IMG/VR virus record: IMGVR_UViG_3300017788_000027
Coordinates: 1 to 59,104 of that record
Length of the DNA: 59,104 nt
Reading direction: 5' to 3' (one strand)
Source of the DNA: a virus
Part shown: positions 28,257 to 36,216 of the stretch, piece by piece
Layout of the letters: each line of letters begins with the position of its first letter
Numbering within the stretch: the first letter of the stretch is position 1
Notes under the pieces: model-generated
Told to the model about the DNA's origin: nothing
Databases searched by the model: none
The model's input: only the letters and a program-made list of their open reading frames with translations
Program-made: the position numbers and the translations under genes

Positions 28257-29518
28257 TGGCGTATGTTCTCAATAAAACAGATGGGTCGGAACTTACCGAG
28301 CTATTAGATAATGTTATAGATCAAACAACTATTGATCTTACTCTAATAGGTAAGAATGCATCTAATTACGGTGAAGTGCTTAATGAAAATTTTATTAAAC
28401 TTTTAGAAAATTTTTCTAACACAGCACCACCCAACTTCCCTGTTACAGGTCAGATATGGTATGACAGTGGAGAGAACAGATTAAAAATCTATGATGGCAC
28501 ACAGTTTAGAACCAGTGGTGGCCCCATAGTTTCCACAACGACTCCCACAAGTTTTATTCAAGGCGACATATGGATTAATAATACTACTAATCAAATGTAT
28601 TTTTATGACGGGGTAGATCTACTACTTGCCGGGCCACTCTATACTGATGAGCAGGGAATATCAGGTCCCGAAGTTGTTAGCGTACAGGATACAAGTGGAA
28701 ATGTAAAGACGATTGTAAAAATATGGGTCGGTCAGGTTTTATTAGGTATTTGGAGCAAGGAACAGTTTACACCAGCGACCTCTATTAGTGGATTTTCTGG
28801 GGTTATTAGAGTAGGGTTTAACGCCAGTACTTTATCCGGATCAAAATTTCATGTTACAGCAACAATGGCTGATGCACTTGTTGATCCGTTAGGAAACCTA
28901 AAAACCACAGCCAGTTTTGTCAGTACTGATGCTAATTCTAATATGGCCGGAACACTGTCTATCCAAAATGCTACTCCGTTGATAATTGGTTCAAATCAAA
29001 ATAATGAGTTCAGAGTTAGTTCATCATCCTTCCAGATAGTTAGCAATAATGCCGGACAAGATTTTAGGATCAAATTAAAAGATCTTTCAGTGTTTGACGC
29101 ATTGGTGATAAATTCAATAGGACCGTATATGGGAGTGTTCAATTCCTCCCCAACTAGTGCTTTAGATGTTACGGGCGATGTCAAAGTTTCAGGCAATATT
29201 ACATTGACTGCCGGCAAGTTTTTGCCTAAATATACTTTAGTTCCATCAAATCATGCAGCACAATCCGGTGAGAGATTAATAATAGACCATCTTGCGCCGG
29301 TGACAGTTACACTACCGTCAGACCCGTCAGTGGGCGATTATGTGACTTTTATCGACGGATCTAGCGGTGGATTCTCAACCAACAATTTAACTATAGATAG
29401 AAATGGCAGCGAAATCAATAATGCTTCGTCAAATCTCGTGGTTTCTATATCAGGGGCATCGTTTACCCTCGTTTACACAGAAAATAGAGGTTGGGTCTAT
29501 GATAACTATTTGGTTTGA
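28256..29518 (+). CDS. tail fibre paralogue without collar domain
   Basis: A 420-residue protein whose first 130 residues parallel the flanking fibres: LIGKNASNYGEVLNENFIKL, then GQIWYDSGENRLKIYDG and GDIWINNTTNQMYFYDG. After a beta-rich shaft, the C-terminal 90 residues (LPKYTLVPSNHAAQSGERL, then VTLPSDPSVGDYVTFIDGS) form a different tip with no collar motif. The tip is rich in short strands and ends in a WVYDNYLV-type segment. It is probably an adhesin or adhesin-supporting fibre. The next gene has its own late motif directly after this stop. Confidence 0.68.
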   Translation: MAYVLNKTDGSELTELLDNVIDQTTIDLTLIGKNASNYGEVLNENFIKLLENFSNTAPPNFPVTGQIWYDSGENRLKIYDGTQFRTSGGPIVSTTTPTSFIQGDIWINNTTNQMYFYDGVDLLLAGPLYTDEQGISGPEVVSVQDTSGNVKTIVKIWVGQVLLGIWSKEQFTPATSISGFSGVIRVGFNASTLSGSKFHVTATMADALVDPLGNLKTTASFVSTDANSNMAGTLSIQNATPLIIGSNQNNEFRVSSSSFQIVSNNAGQDFRIKLKDLSVFDALVINSIGPYMGVFNSSPTSALDVTGDVKVSGNITLTAGKFLPKYTLVPSNHAAQSGERLIIDHLAPVTVTLPSDPSVGDYVTFIDGSSGGFSTNNLTIDRNGSEINNASSNLVVSISGASFTLVYTENRGWVYDNYLV

Positions 29519-29525
29519 ATAAATA
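29519..29525 (+). promoter_or_regulatory. late promoter motif ATAAATA
   Basis: The motif begins one base after the TGA of the preceding fibre gene and exactly 26 bases before ATG 29545. AAAGGGG (29530-29536) can serve as the ribosome-binding site. Confidence 0.68.
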
Positions 29526-29544
29526 TAAAAAAGGGGTTTAAGGG

Positions 29545-31020
29545 ATGCCTTATAATATTAATAGATATAATGGAACATTGCTAGCAGTGGTCGAAGATGG
29601 CACTGTTGATAACACGCTAGATGTTAAATTAATCGGTAAAAACTATGCCGGTTATGGTGAGGTACAGAATGAAAATTTTGTACATCTTCTAGAAAATTTT
29701 GCAGGTACTTCAGAACCTGCTAGAAAAACAACAGGCCAGATCTGGTTTGATAGCGGAACCAAAAAACTAAAGTTTTACGATGGTGTCAAATTTAGAACCA
29801 CCGGTGGAGCAGAAGTAGGTACTACCGCTCCTACGGGTCTAACCACAGGTGATTTTTGGTTTAATACGTCAACGAATCAGCTTTATGCATGGAATGGCTC
29901 CCAATTTGATCTCATTGGTCCACAAGCTGTTGCTGATGCAGAAACTACTCAATTAAGATCGAGAAGTGTAGTTGATAATTTAGGTTCAACACACGCAATT
30001 GTAGAAGCAATAGTTGATGGTACAACGATTTATATTATATCTTCAGATGAATTTACCCTTAACAATGCAGTTAACGCTATCACAGGTTTCAGCACCATTA
30101 AGAAAGGTATCACTTTAGTCAATACTCCCAATATCACTGCTGGAGTTGAAACTGAAGGTGTTACCTCTACTGATCACAGATTTTGGGGTACTGTGAGTAA
30201 CGCTCTCAAATTAGGCGGGGTCACAGCTGACAAATATGTGAGAAATGATGTTTCTGTAATACCAACCGCCATTCAACGGTTTGCAGATGTGGGATATACT
30301 GTAGGTAATGACAATGACTTAAGAGTTTTTATTGACGGCACTACACCGACAATTATTAACGATATCAGTGATTCTATAGTTTTTAAAACAACATTGTCTG
30401 GAACTAAAATTCCAATGAGATTAGTTGGTGCAGACATACTCCCAGGAGTGCATAATACTTCCAATTTAGGATCTAGTGCTGTTAGATTTGCCACAGTATT
30501 TGCAATGTCTTTTAATGGAACAGCTACCCAAGCTGATAGTTTAAATGTTGGCGGTACTTACAGAACTGCAAGTACAGCTTCAAGTAACAATACAATCGCA
30601 GCACGAGATGCATCAGGAAACATTTTTGCTTCTAGATTTGAAGGGGTTGCTAGTTCTGCAGAATATGCTGACTTAGCTGAGATATATGCAACAGATAAAG
30701 GATATGAAGTAGGCACAGTGGTTGTTGTTGGCGGTGAAGCAGAAGTACGTGCATCAGCTTTTGGGGATAGAGCAATTGGGGTTATTTCAGCTAATCCTGC
30801 TTACCTGATGAACAAGGAAGCGGCAGGTCAGGCAGTTGCATTAAAAGGCCGAGTACCTGTGAAAGTAGTTGGAATTATTAAGAAAGGTGATAGGCTAGTC
30901 GCCGCTGATAACGGTTGTGCAGTTCACGCTACTTTCCATCAATTTGTTGATGTCTTCGGTATTGCCTTAGAATCCAGCGACGATGTTGGTGTAAAATTAA
31001 TTGAAGCAGTTATACTGTAA
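29545..31020 (+). CDS. tail fibre paralogue with a distinct C-terminal domain
   Basis: A 491-residue protein with the shared N-terminal fibre module: LIGKNYAGYGEVQNENFVHL, then GQIWFDSGTKKLKFYDG and GDFWFNTSTNQLYAWNG. Residues about 372-491 form a separate domain (EYADLAEIYATDKGYEVG, then GDRAIGVISANPAYLMN, ALKGRVPVKVVG). It resembles C-terminal domains seen in several phage fibres and spikes. A resemblance to autoproteolytic chaperone domains (Peptidase_G2 type) is possible but unproven. This is the third of three consecutive paralogues, each with a different tip. Confidence 0.66.
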   Translation: MPYNINRYNGTLLAVVEDGTVDNTLDVKLIGKNYAGYGEVQNENFVHLLENFAGTSEPARKTTGQIWFDSGTKKLKFYDGVKFRTTGGAEVGTTAPTGLTTGDFWFNTSTNQLYAWNGSQFDLIGPQAVADAETTQLRSRSVVDNLGSTHAIVEAIVDGTTIYIISSDEFTLNNAVNAITGFSTIKKGITLVNTPNITAGVETEGVTSTDHRFWGTVSNALKLGGVTADKYVRNDVSVIPTAIQRFADVGYTVGNDNDLRVFIDGTTPTIINDISDSIVFKTTLSGTKIPMRLVGADILPGVHNTSNLGSSAVRFATVFAMSFNGTATQADSLNVGGTYRTASTASSNNTIAARDASGNIFASRFEGVASSAEYADLAEIYATDKGYEVGTVVVVGGEAEVRASAFGDRAIGVISANPAYLMNKEAAGQAVALKGRVPVKVVGIIKKGDRLVAADNGCAVHATFHQFVDVFGIALESSDDVGVKLIEAVIL

Positions 31021-31026
31021 TAAATA
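31020..31026 (+). promoter_or_regulatory. late promoter motif ATAAATA (looser spacing)
   Basis: ATAAATA starts at the last base of the previous stop codon and lies 32 bases before ATG 31052, six more than most others. AAGAAAAGAGAG lies between. It is plausible but weaker than the others. Confidence 0.5.
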
Positions 31027-31051
31027 ACGAAACTAAGAAAAGAGAGTAAAT

Positions 31052-32002
31052 ATGCCAGGATCACCAGGAATTTTTCCAAAAAACGATGGCGATAGTATAT
31101 ACGCAGCCGACTATAATAATATTAGTTCTGTAGTTGATTCATTATTAGGCGTTGGCCTTGCAGATTCTGGATATGGTCAAAGTTATACATCTCTGTCTCC
31201 TGGAGCAAGCACACAAATTACAGTCAGTCAGTGGTCACAGCTCAGGACTAATTTACTAAGAATAAGACAGCACCAAACAGGTTTAGATGAAAGTACGAAT
31301 TTAACCGTGCCGTCAAACGTTGATTTAATTACCAATGAACTTGTAAATCAATACAAAACTTTTGCCACAACTTGTAATTCAAATAGATTGACTATTGCAT
31401 CTAATCAAGGATCACTAGATCCATTTGCACAGACGATTGGATTTGGTAGCTGGAATGGTACAAGACAGCATGTAATTACAATTACTTTTTCTGGCCCCAA
31501 TGCCGCAAGACATTGGTTTAATGCTGGAGGACAGTTTAGATTTACAGCCAGTATGGTCGCTGCAGCCGCCAATTCTAAAAATATTAGCTGGGTAAATTTA
31601 CTAAGCAACATGGGTACTATTACTTTTAATCATGGCAGTACTACATATAGCGGCAGTGGCGCCAGTACTGTTCAAACCAGTATTGGATGGTACGGATTAA
31701 CTACGTCGGATCAAACATTGTTTGTTATGCCGGCTGCTGCTGGCGTTTATCTAGAAAACGATTATAATATTCAAGCTCGTAAAAACGCCAACGATAACAC
31801 AGCTACAGTGTTAACATTTACAATTCAGTTCAGAGACGATGACACTGGAGATCCACCAATAACTCCGTTACCAAAAGGCGCTACACCAGGTGGTGTGGAT
31901 GAAAATGTCAGCGGAGATTTAACCAGTACAGTGCAGGTCTTTAGACCAGTAGGCACAAACGTTCAACTTTCAGCACCTGCATTCACACAATCTGGTTTCT
32001 AA
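31052..32002 (+). CDS. virion structural protein, probably tail-associated
   Basis: A 316-residue protein. The N-terminus (IFPKNDGDSIYAADYNNISSV) resembles short phage tail proteins that open with a similar DY-N segment. A helical part then carries WSQLRTNLLRIRQHQTG. The rest is beta-rich: GGQFRFTASM, TITFNHGSTTYSGSG, TVLTFTIQFRDDD. The C-terminal 50 residues are rich in Pro, Thr and Gly. It is the last gene of the late block; the accessory operon begins after it with a sigma70-like promoter. I do not recognise a T4 counterpart. A fibre or neck role is inferred from position. Confidence 0.6.
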   Translation: MPGSPGIFPKNDGDSIYAADYNNISSVVDSLLGVGLADSGYGQSYTSLSPGASTQITVSQWSQLRTNLLRIRQHQTGLDESTNLTVPSNVDLITNELVNQYKTFATTCNSNRLTIASNQGSLDPFAQTIGFGSWNGTRQHVITITFSGPNAARHWFNAGGQFRFTASMVAAAANSKNISWVNLLSNMGTITFNHGSTTYSGSGASTVQTSIGWYGLTTSDQTLFVMPAAAGVYLENDYNIQARKNANDNTATVLTFTIQFRDDDTGDPPITPLPKGATPGGVDENVSGDLTSTVQVFRPVGTNVQLSAPAFTQSGF

Positions 32003-32012
32003 TTCAAATTTC

Positions 32013-32041
32013 TTGACTTTTACTCTCTAACTCTATAAAAT
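32013..32041 (+). promoter_or_regulatory. sigma70-like promoter of the accessory operon
   Basis: TTGACT (32013-32018), a spacer of 17 bases and TAAAAT (32036-32041) form a near-consensus promoter. Transcription would start near 32048, giving a leader of about 13 bases that holds AGGAG (32049-32053) and a T run before ATG 32061. No other comparable promoter was noticed until the operon ends. Confidence 0.65.
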
Positions 32042-32060
32042 AGAGTATAGGAGTTTTTTT
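32030..32060 (+). terminator. hairpin plus T run, possible terminator of the late block
   Basis: ACTCTA (32030-32035), loop TAAAA and TAGAGT (32041-32046) form a perfect six-pair stem. A weaker outer pairing extends it, and seven T residues end just before the next ATG (32054-32060). For transcripts arriving from the late genes this could act as an intrinsic terminator. The AT-rich stem is weak, and the same bases form the -10 region of the promoter. Confidence 0.35.
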
Positions 32061-32408
32061 ATGAATAAAAACCTACAACAGGCGTTTGAAGTAGCCAATT
32101 ATATGATTACATTGGCTGATCAAAAAAGAGTTTTACAGGAAGAATTTGATCAAAATTCTGTTTATTTTTTAAATGGCGGATGTTTCAAAGTAAACAAAGA
32201 ATTAATTAACTTTGTAAAAACTCTTTTAGATTTAGGAAAAGAGAACGCAGTATTAATTGACAGTAATTCTTTGCCAGTAGAAATCGCCGATCTAAAAACT
32301 TTTTTAGATAATATCCTGCACACGCATTTTTTTGCAGTCAATTCTTATCATACCAAATATCAAAAATTAAAATCTAGCAGAACTATTGAAGGTCTTATCA
32401 GTATATGA
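32061..32408 (+). CDS. hypothetical protein, first gene of the accessory operon
   Basis: A 115-residue protein, mostly helical by composition, with a central FLNGGCFKVNKELINFVKTL and a C-terminal HTHFFAVNSYHTKYQKLK segment. No membrane segment or signal peptide. A strong AGGAG lies seven bases upstream. I do not recognise it. Its stop overlaps the next start as ATGA. As the first product of a glycosyltransferase/radical-SAM operon it could be a substrate, carrier or small accessory subunit. That is only a suggestion. Confidence 0.6.
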   Translation: MNKNLQQAFEVANYMITLADQKRVLQEEFDQNSVYFLNGGCFKVNKELINFVKTLLDLGKENAVLIDSNSLPVEIADLKTFLDNILHTHFFAVNSYHTKYQKLKSSRTIEGLISI

Positions 32409-33238
32409 CCAAAGGTGCTTTAATTTTTTCTTTTGATAATTCTGAAATAGATTATATTTCATTAGCGGCATACTCAGCTAAAAGAATTAGTAACTTCCTA
32501 AACGTTCCAGTGTCACTAATAACTAATGATATTGATAAAGCTAATGATTATAGAACTGTATTTGATCAAATTATATCTTTTGAGGATAATAGTAGACAAA
32601 TAAAAAGATTTTACACTGGATCCAATGAGTATAAAAGTGCTGTATGGTTTAATGAATCTAGGTCTAATGCATTTGTACTTTCTCCTTATGATCAAACACT
32701 AGTATTGGATTCGGATTATATTGTTAATTGTGATTTTCTAAAATATTGCTGGGCACAAAATGAGGATTTTCTATTATACGATAATTCTATGGATTTAGCC
32801 AGTTGGCGTAGTAATGAAGAATTTAAAAATGTAAGTGATTGTGGTATTAAATTTTACTGGGCTACTGTGTTTTTCTTCCGTAAAACAAAGCGTGTTGAAT
32901 TGTTTTTTGCTCTAGTAGATCATATAAAACAAAATTGGCAGTATTACTTGAAATTATACCATCTACCTGGTTCTAAATTTAGAAATGATTATGCTTTTAG
33001 TATAGCAATTAATATATTAGATGGATTTTCTAAAGAATCAAACTTTCAAACTTTTGCAAATAAAATGATATATGTTACTGACAGAGATATTCTATTAGAA
33101 CACACACAAAATAGAATGAAATTCTTATTACAGAAAAAAGGTAAGATTGATGAATACACATTAGTTACTACTGATAATTTAGATGTCCATGTTATGAGTA
33201 AATTTAGCCTATTGGAAGTGATAAAAAATAATGAATAA
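32405..33238 (+). CDS. glycosyltransferase-like protein A1 (GT-A fold, DxD)
   Basis: A 277-residue protein with the layout of a GT-A nucleotide-sugar transferase. The N-terminus is a beta strand then helix (KGALIFSFDNSEIDYISLAA). A strand ends in the metal-binding D102-S-D104 within LVLDSDYIVNCDFL, and aromatic-rich segments follow. The pattern recalls GT8-like proteins of marine phages. The next gene is a paralogue of similar length with the same layout, so the pair is probably a tandem duplication. Overlaps with both neighbours suggest coupling. Donor and acceptor sugars cannot be predicted. Confidence 0.6.
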   Translation: MTKGALIFSFDNSEIDYISLAAYSAKRISNFLNVPVSLITNDIDKANDYRTVFDQIISFEDNSRQIKRFYTGSNEYKSAVWFNESRSNAFVLSPYDQTLVLDSDYIVNCDFLKYCWAQNEDFLLYDNSMDLASWRSNEEFKNVSDCGIKFYWATVFFFRKTKRVELFFALVDHIKQNWQYYLKLYHLPGSKFRNDYAFSIAINILDGFSKESNFQTFANKMIYVTDRDILLEHTQNRMKFLLQKKGKIDEYTLVTTDNLDVHVMSKFSLLEVIKNNE

Positions 33239-34043
33239 AGGTCATGTTTTTCTAGCGCAAAATTCTACTATAGATTATGTTGAGCAGGCCTTTCTGTTGG
33301 CGTCTACTATAAAACAAAATAATAAAATCAATCAAACCTGTTTAATTACTTCAGATGAAGTACCGGACAATTTTAGATCAGTGTTCGATTACGTTGTAAA
33401 AATACCTGGGGAAGATCAAGCAAAGGTATCTAAATGGAAGATAGAAAACAGGTGGAAAATCATTCATGCCACACCTTTTGAAGAGAATTTAGTCTATGAT
33501 ACAGATATGCTGGTATTATCATCAAATGATCATTGGTGGGATTTTTTGTCAAATAAGGACGTTGTATTAACTTCAAAAGTTAAAGATTTTAGAGGTAACA
33601 CTATAGTCAATGACTCATATAGAAAGACTTTTACTAGCAATAATCTTCCTAACGTGTACATGGGTGTTCATTATTTTAAAAAGAGCCCAAAAGCATTTGA
33701 ATTTTATAAATGGCTCGAAGTTATCACTAAAAATTATAAAGATTTTTATTCTAAATTTTTATCTAAGAATCAACAGAGATTTTGTAGTATGGATGTAAAT
33801 GCCGCATTAACTGTCAAATTTATGGATGCTGAAGCAGAATTTATGATAGATACAGATACGCCTTCATTTGTACATATGAAATCAGATATACAGGGCTGGG
33901 GGTCAAAATCATCTTTTTGGCAGGATATAATAACCTGGCACTATAACAAACAGTTAATAGTGGGAAATATTCTACAGACTGGCGTTTTTCATTATACAGA
34001 AGATGATTTTTTAACGGAAGAATTATATGGAAGTATTAACTGA
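33231..34043 (+). CDS. glycosyltransferase-like protein A2, paralogue of the preceding gene
   Basis: A 270-residue protein. It shares with its upstream neighbour a KGHVFLAQNSTIDYVEQA opening and a strand ending in D90-T-D92 (LVYDTDMLVLSSNDHWWDF). Further conserved-looking segments are PNVYMGVHYFKKSP and a C-terminal WHYNKQLIVGN. The GT-A reading rests on the DxD motif in its usual context and on length. It overlaps the upstream gene by eight bases. Divergence from A1 is high, so the duplication is old or the two were acquired separately. Confidence 0.58.
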   Translation: MNKGHVFLAQNSTIDYVEQAFLLASTIKQNNKINQTCLITSDEVPDNFRSVFDYVVKIPGEDQAKVSKWKIENRWKIIHATPFEENLVYDTDMLVLSSNDHWWDFLSNKDVVLTSKVKDFRGNTIVNDSYRKTFTSNNLPNVYMGVHYFKKSPKAFEFYKWLEVITKNYKDFYSKFLSKNQQRFCSMDVNAALTVKFMDAEAEFMIDTDTPSFVHMKSDIQGWGSKSSFWQDIITWHYNKQLIVGNILQTGVFHYTEDDFLTEELYGSIN

Positions 34044-34617
34044 GGAAGAACTTCTTTTAGCCAAGCAGAGATATATACCACCTACTCATGCCTATATCTA
34101 TTATAATGATAATAGGAAAGTTGTTAGTATTTCACCTATAAAATATGATCATGAAGTAACAAATTTTATAGAAGTGCCATTTATTAGGGCACTAGATTTC
34201 TTAGAAGGAAAAAAAGATCCTGCTAGGTATGATTTAGAATATTTTAAAACTGGTAAAGAAAAACTATTGGATACTAAAAAGGTATTGCGAAAAAATCTTA
34301 TATTTCAAATACCAGAAATTAATACTCTAGCTGAAGTAACTTTTGTACATAATATCAAAAATAAAAGATGGGAAGTATCTTTAACTAATTCGGCCATAGA
34401 CGAATTAGAAAAAATGAACTTGAACACAGTTTTAAAATTCTATGTTACAGTTAAATCTAGACCACAGTTATTGATACGTACTATAGATATAAAAGGTACT
34501 GAACTGATAACAAAAAAGTTTATTAATTTTTCTACAGAATACGAGTTAAATTTAGATAAAATTAGTTTATATACATATCCTGAATTTAATTCTTACGGAG
34601 TTAAAAAGAATGACTAA
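34027..34617 (+). CDS. hypothetical protein in the accessory operon
   Basis: A 196-residue soluble protein with no family I recognise. It opens with a helix (EVLTEEELLLAKQRY), followed by PTHAYIYYNDNRKVVSISP, charged helices, and a beta-rich C-terminal half (TLAEVTFVHNIKNKRWEVSL). The start overlaps the previous gene by 17 bases and the stop overlaps the next by eight, the closest packing in the operon. It stands between two pairs of glycosyltransferase-like genes. Confidence 0.58.
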   Translation: MEVLTEEELLLAKQRYIPPTHAYIYYNDNRKVVSISPIKYDHEVTNFIEVPFIRALDFLEGKKDPARYDLEYFKTGKEKLLDTKKVLRKNLIFQIPEINTLAEVTFVHNIKNKRWEVSLTNSAIDELEKMNLNTVLKFYVTVKSRPQLLIRTIDIKGTELITKKFINFSTEYELNLDKISLYTYPEFNSYGVKKND

Positions 34618-35518
34618 ATTGAAAGTTACTGATTTTGATATAGTATATCTCAGCTATGATGAACCTAATGCTGAAAAAAATTACGCAGATTTATTAACAA
34701 AAGTTCCTTGGGCTAAACGTGTGCATGGAGTCAAAGGCAGTGACAGCGCACATAAAGCCTGTGCTAATCTCAGTGAAACTGATAGATTTATAACCATTGA
34801 CGGTGATAATATTATTAGAGCTGAATTTGTAAATCAAGAAATTGATATTGACGACAGTGTGGACCTAAGTCGAAGCGTTATTAGTTGGGGTGCGTATAAC
34901 TTAATCAACGGACTAATATATGGCAACGGTGGTATAAAATGTTGGCCTAAGGATCTAGTGTTAAACATGCGAACGCACGAAAACGCAGACCCATCAAATG
35001 ATAAGGGTCAAGTTGATTTTTGTTGGGACGTTCAATATATACAACAAGATTCTTGCTTCAGCGACATACACAATAATGCAACACCTTTACAAGCATGGCG
35101 TGCTGGATTTCGTGAAGGTGTAAAAATGACACTGCTAGAAGGCACTAAGTTGGCAGATCCGGGTCAGACCACAAAACTAGTTCACTGGAAAAATTTAGAA
35201 AGACTGCTTGTTTGGTGTAATGTTGGATTAGATTCGCTTAACGGTATATGGGCTATATATGGCGCAAGACAGGGCTGTTATATGACTAATTTAACAGACT
35301 GGGATTTTAAAAACGTTAGAGATTTTGAATATCTTAATGAACTTTGGACAACTACAGTATCTAAAGAAATTGATGATTATAATATCTCTGATAAAATTGT
35401 TGAACTAGGCAAAGAAATCTCTAGCAATCTTGATCTGCCAATGGGCTATATGGACTCAGAAGCCAGTAAGTTTTTTAAGATGGTTTACAGAAATCCCAGT
35501 AGGACTAAAACAAAATAA
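34610..35518 (+). CDS. glycosyltransferase-like protein B1 (DGD motif)
   Basis: A 302-residue protein. It opens DFDIVYLSYDEPNAEKNYAD, continues with a WAKRVHGVKG segment, and has D64-G-D66 at the end of a strand (FITIDGDNII). This is the classic start of a GT-A glycosyltransferase. A conserved NGLIYGNGGIKCWPKDL follows, where the NGG turn may line the sugar site. The C-terminus is helical. The next gene is a shorter paralogue. I recall similar proteins from marine T4-like phages without known function. Confidence 0.6.
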   Translation: MTKLKVTDFDIVYLSYDEPNAEKNYADLLTKVPWAKRVHGVKGSDSAHKACANLSETDRFITIDGDNIIRAEFVNQEIDIDDSVDLSRSVISWGAYNLINGLIYGNGGIKCWPKDLVLNMRTHENADPSNDKGQVDFCWDVQYIQQDSCFSDIHNNATPLQAWRAGFREGVKMTLLEGTKLADPGQTTKLVHWKNLERLLVWCNVGLDSLNGIWAIYGARQGCYMTNLTDWDFKNVRDFEYLNELWTTTVSKEIDDYNISDKIVELGKEISSNLDLPMGYMDSEASKFFKMVYRNPSRTKTK

Positions 35519-36216
35519 TGTACGATATTGTTTTTATCAGTTATAATGAACTTAATGCTGATGAGAATTGGCAGAGGCTGAAATCTAGATTTCCTATGGC
35601 ATCTCATATACACGGAGTCAAAGGGATACATCAAGCGCATATTGCCGCAGCGAAATCTTGCTTTACAAATATGTTTTGGGTTATTGATGGAGATGCAGAA
35701 ATTTTAGATGATTTTGATTTTAGTTATATAGTACCTAAACATCAATTACATACCGTGCATGTGTGGCGTAGTCGCAACCCAATAAATGATCTAGAATATG
35801 GAAATGGAGGGGTTAAATTGTTACCAAGGAATCTAACTATAAACATGGATACTGGTAGAACTGACATGACTACGAGTATCAGTCAACACTTTAAAGCGGT
35901 AAAAGAAGTTAGTAATGTGACAGTGTTTAATACTAATCCTTTTAATACTTGGCGTAGCGCATATAGAGAATGTGCAAAACTAGCAGGTAGGATCATTGAT
36001 AGACAAAAAAACGATGAAACTGAATATAGATTAAATGTCTGGTGCACAGTCGGTGGAGACAGGCCATATGGAAAATTTGCGATAGATGGTGCAAATCATG
36101 GGAAACTTTATGGAAGTCAATGGGCTCATGACGTTTCAAAAATGTCAAAAATAAATGATTTTGATTATTTAAAAACCCTTTACGATATGTTAGGTGTCGA
36201 AGAAAAATGCAAATAA
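35518..36216 (+). CDS. glycosyltransferase-like protein B2, paralogue of B1
   Basis: A 232-residue shorter relative of the preceding gene. It shares YDIVFISYNELNADENW, the IHGVKG segment, D57-G-D59 (WVIDGDAEI) and a matching YGNGGVKLLPRNL. B1 has about 70 more residues, mostly at the C-terminus. The start overlaps the B1 stop as TAATG and the stop overlaps the next gene by ten bases. Tandem duplication of a glycosyltransferase-like gene happened at least twice in this operon. Confidence 0.58.
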   Translation: MYDIVFISYNELNADENWQRLKSRFPMASHIHGVKGIHQAHIAAAKSCFTNMFWVIDGDAEILDDFDFSYIVPKHQLHTVHVWRSRNPINDLEYGNGGVKLLPRNLTINMDTGRTDMTTSISQHFKAVKEVSNVTVFNTNPFNTWRSAYRECAKLAGRIIDRQKNDETEYRLNVWCTVGGDRPYGKFAIDGANHGKLYGSQWAHDVSKMSKINDFDYLKTLYDMLGVEEKCK

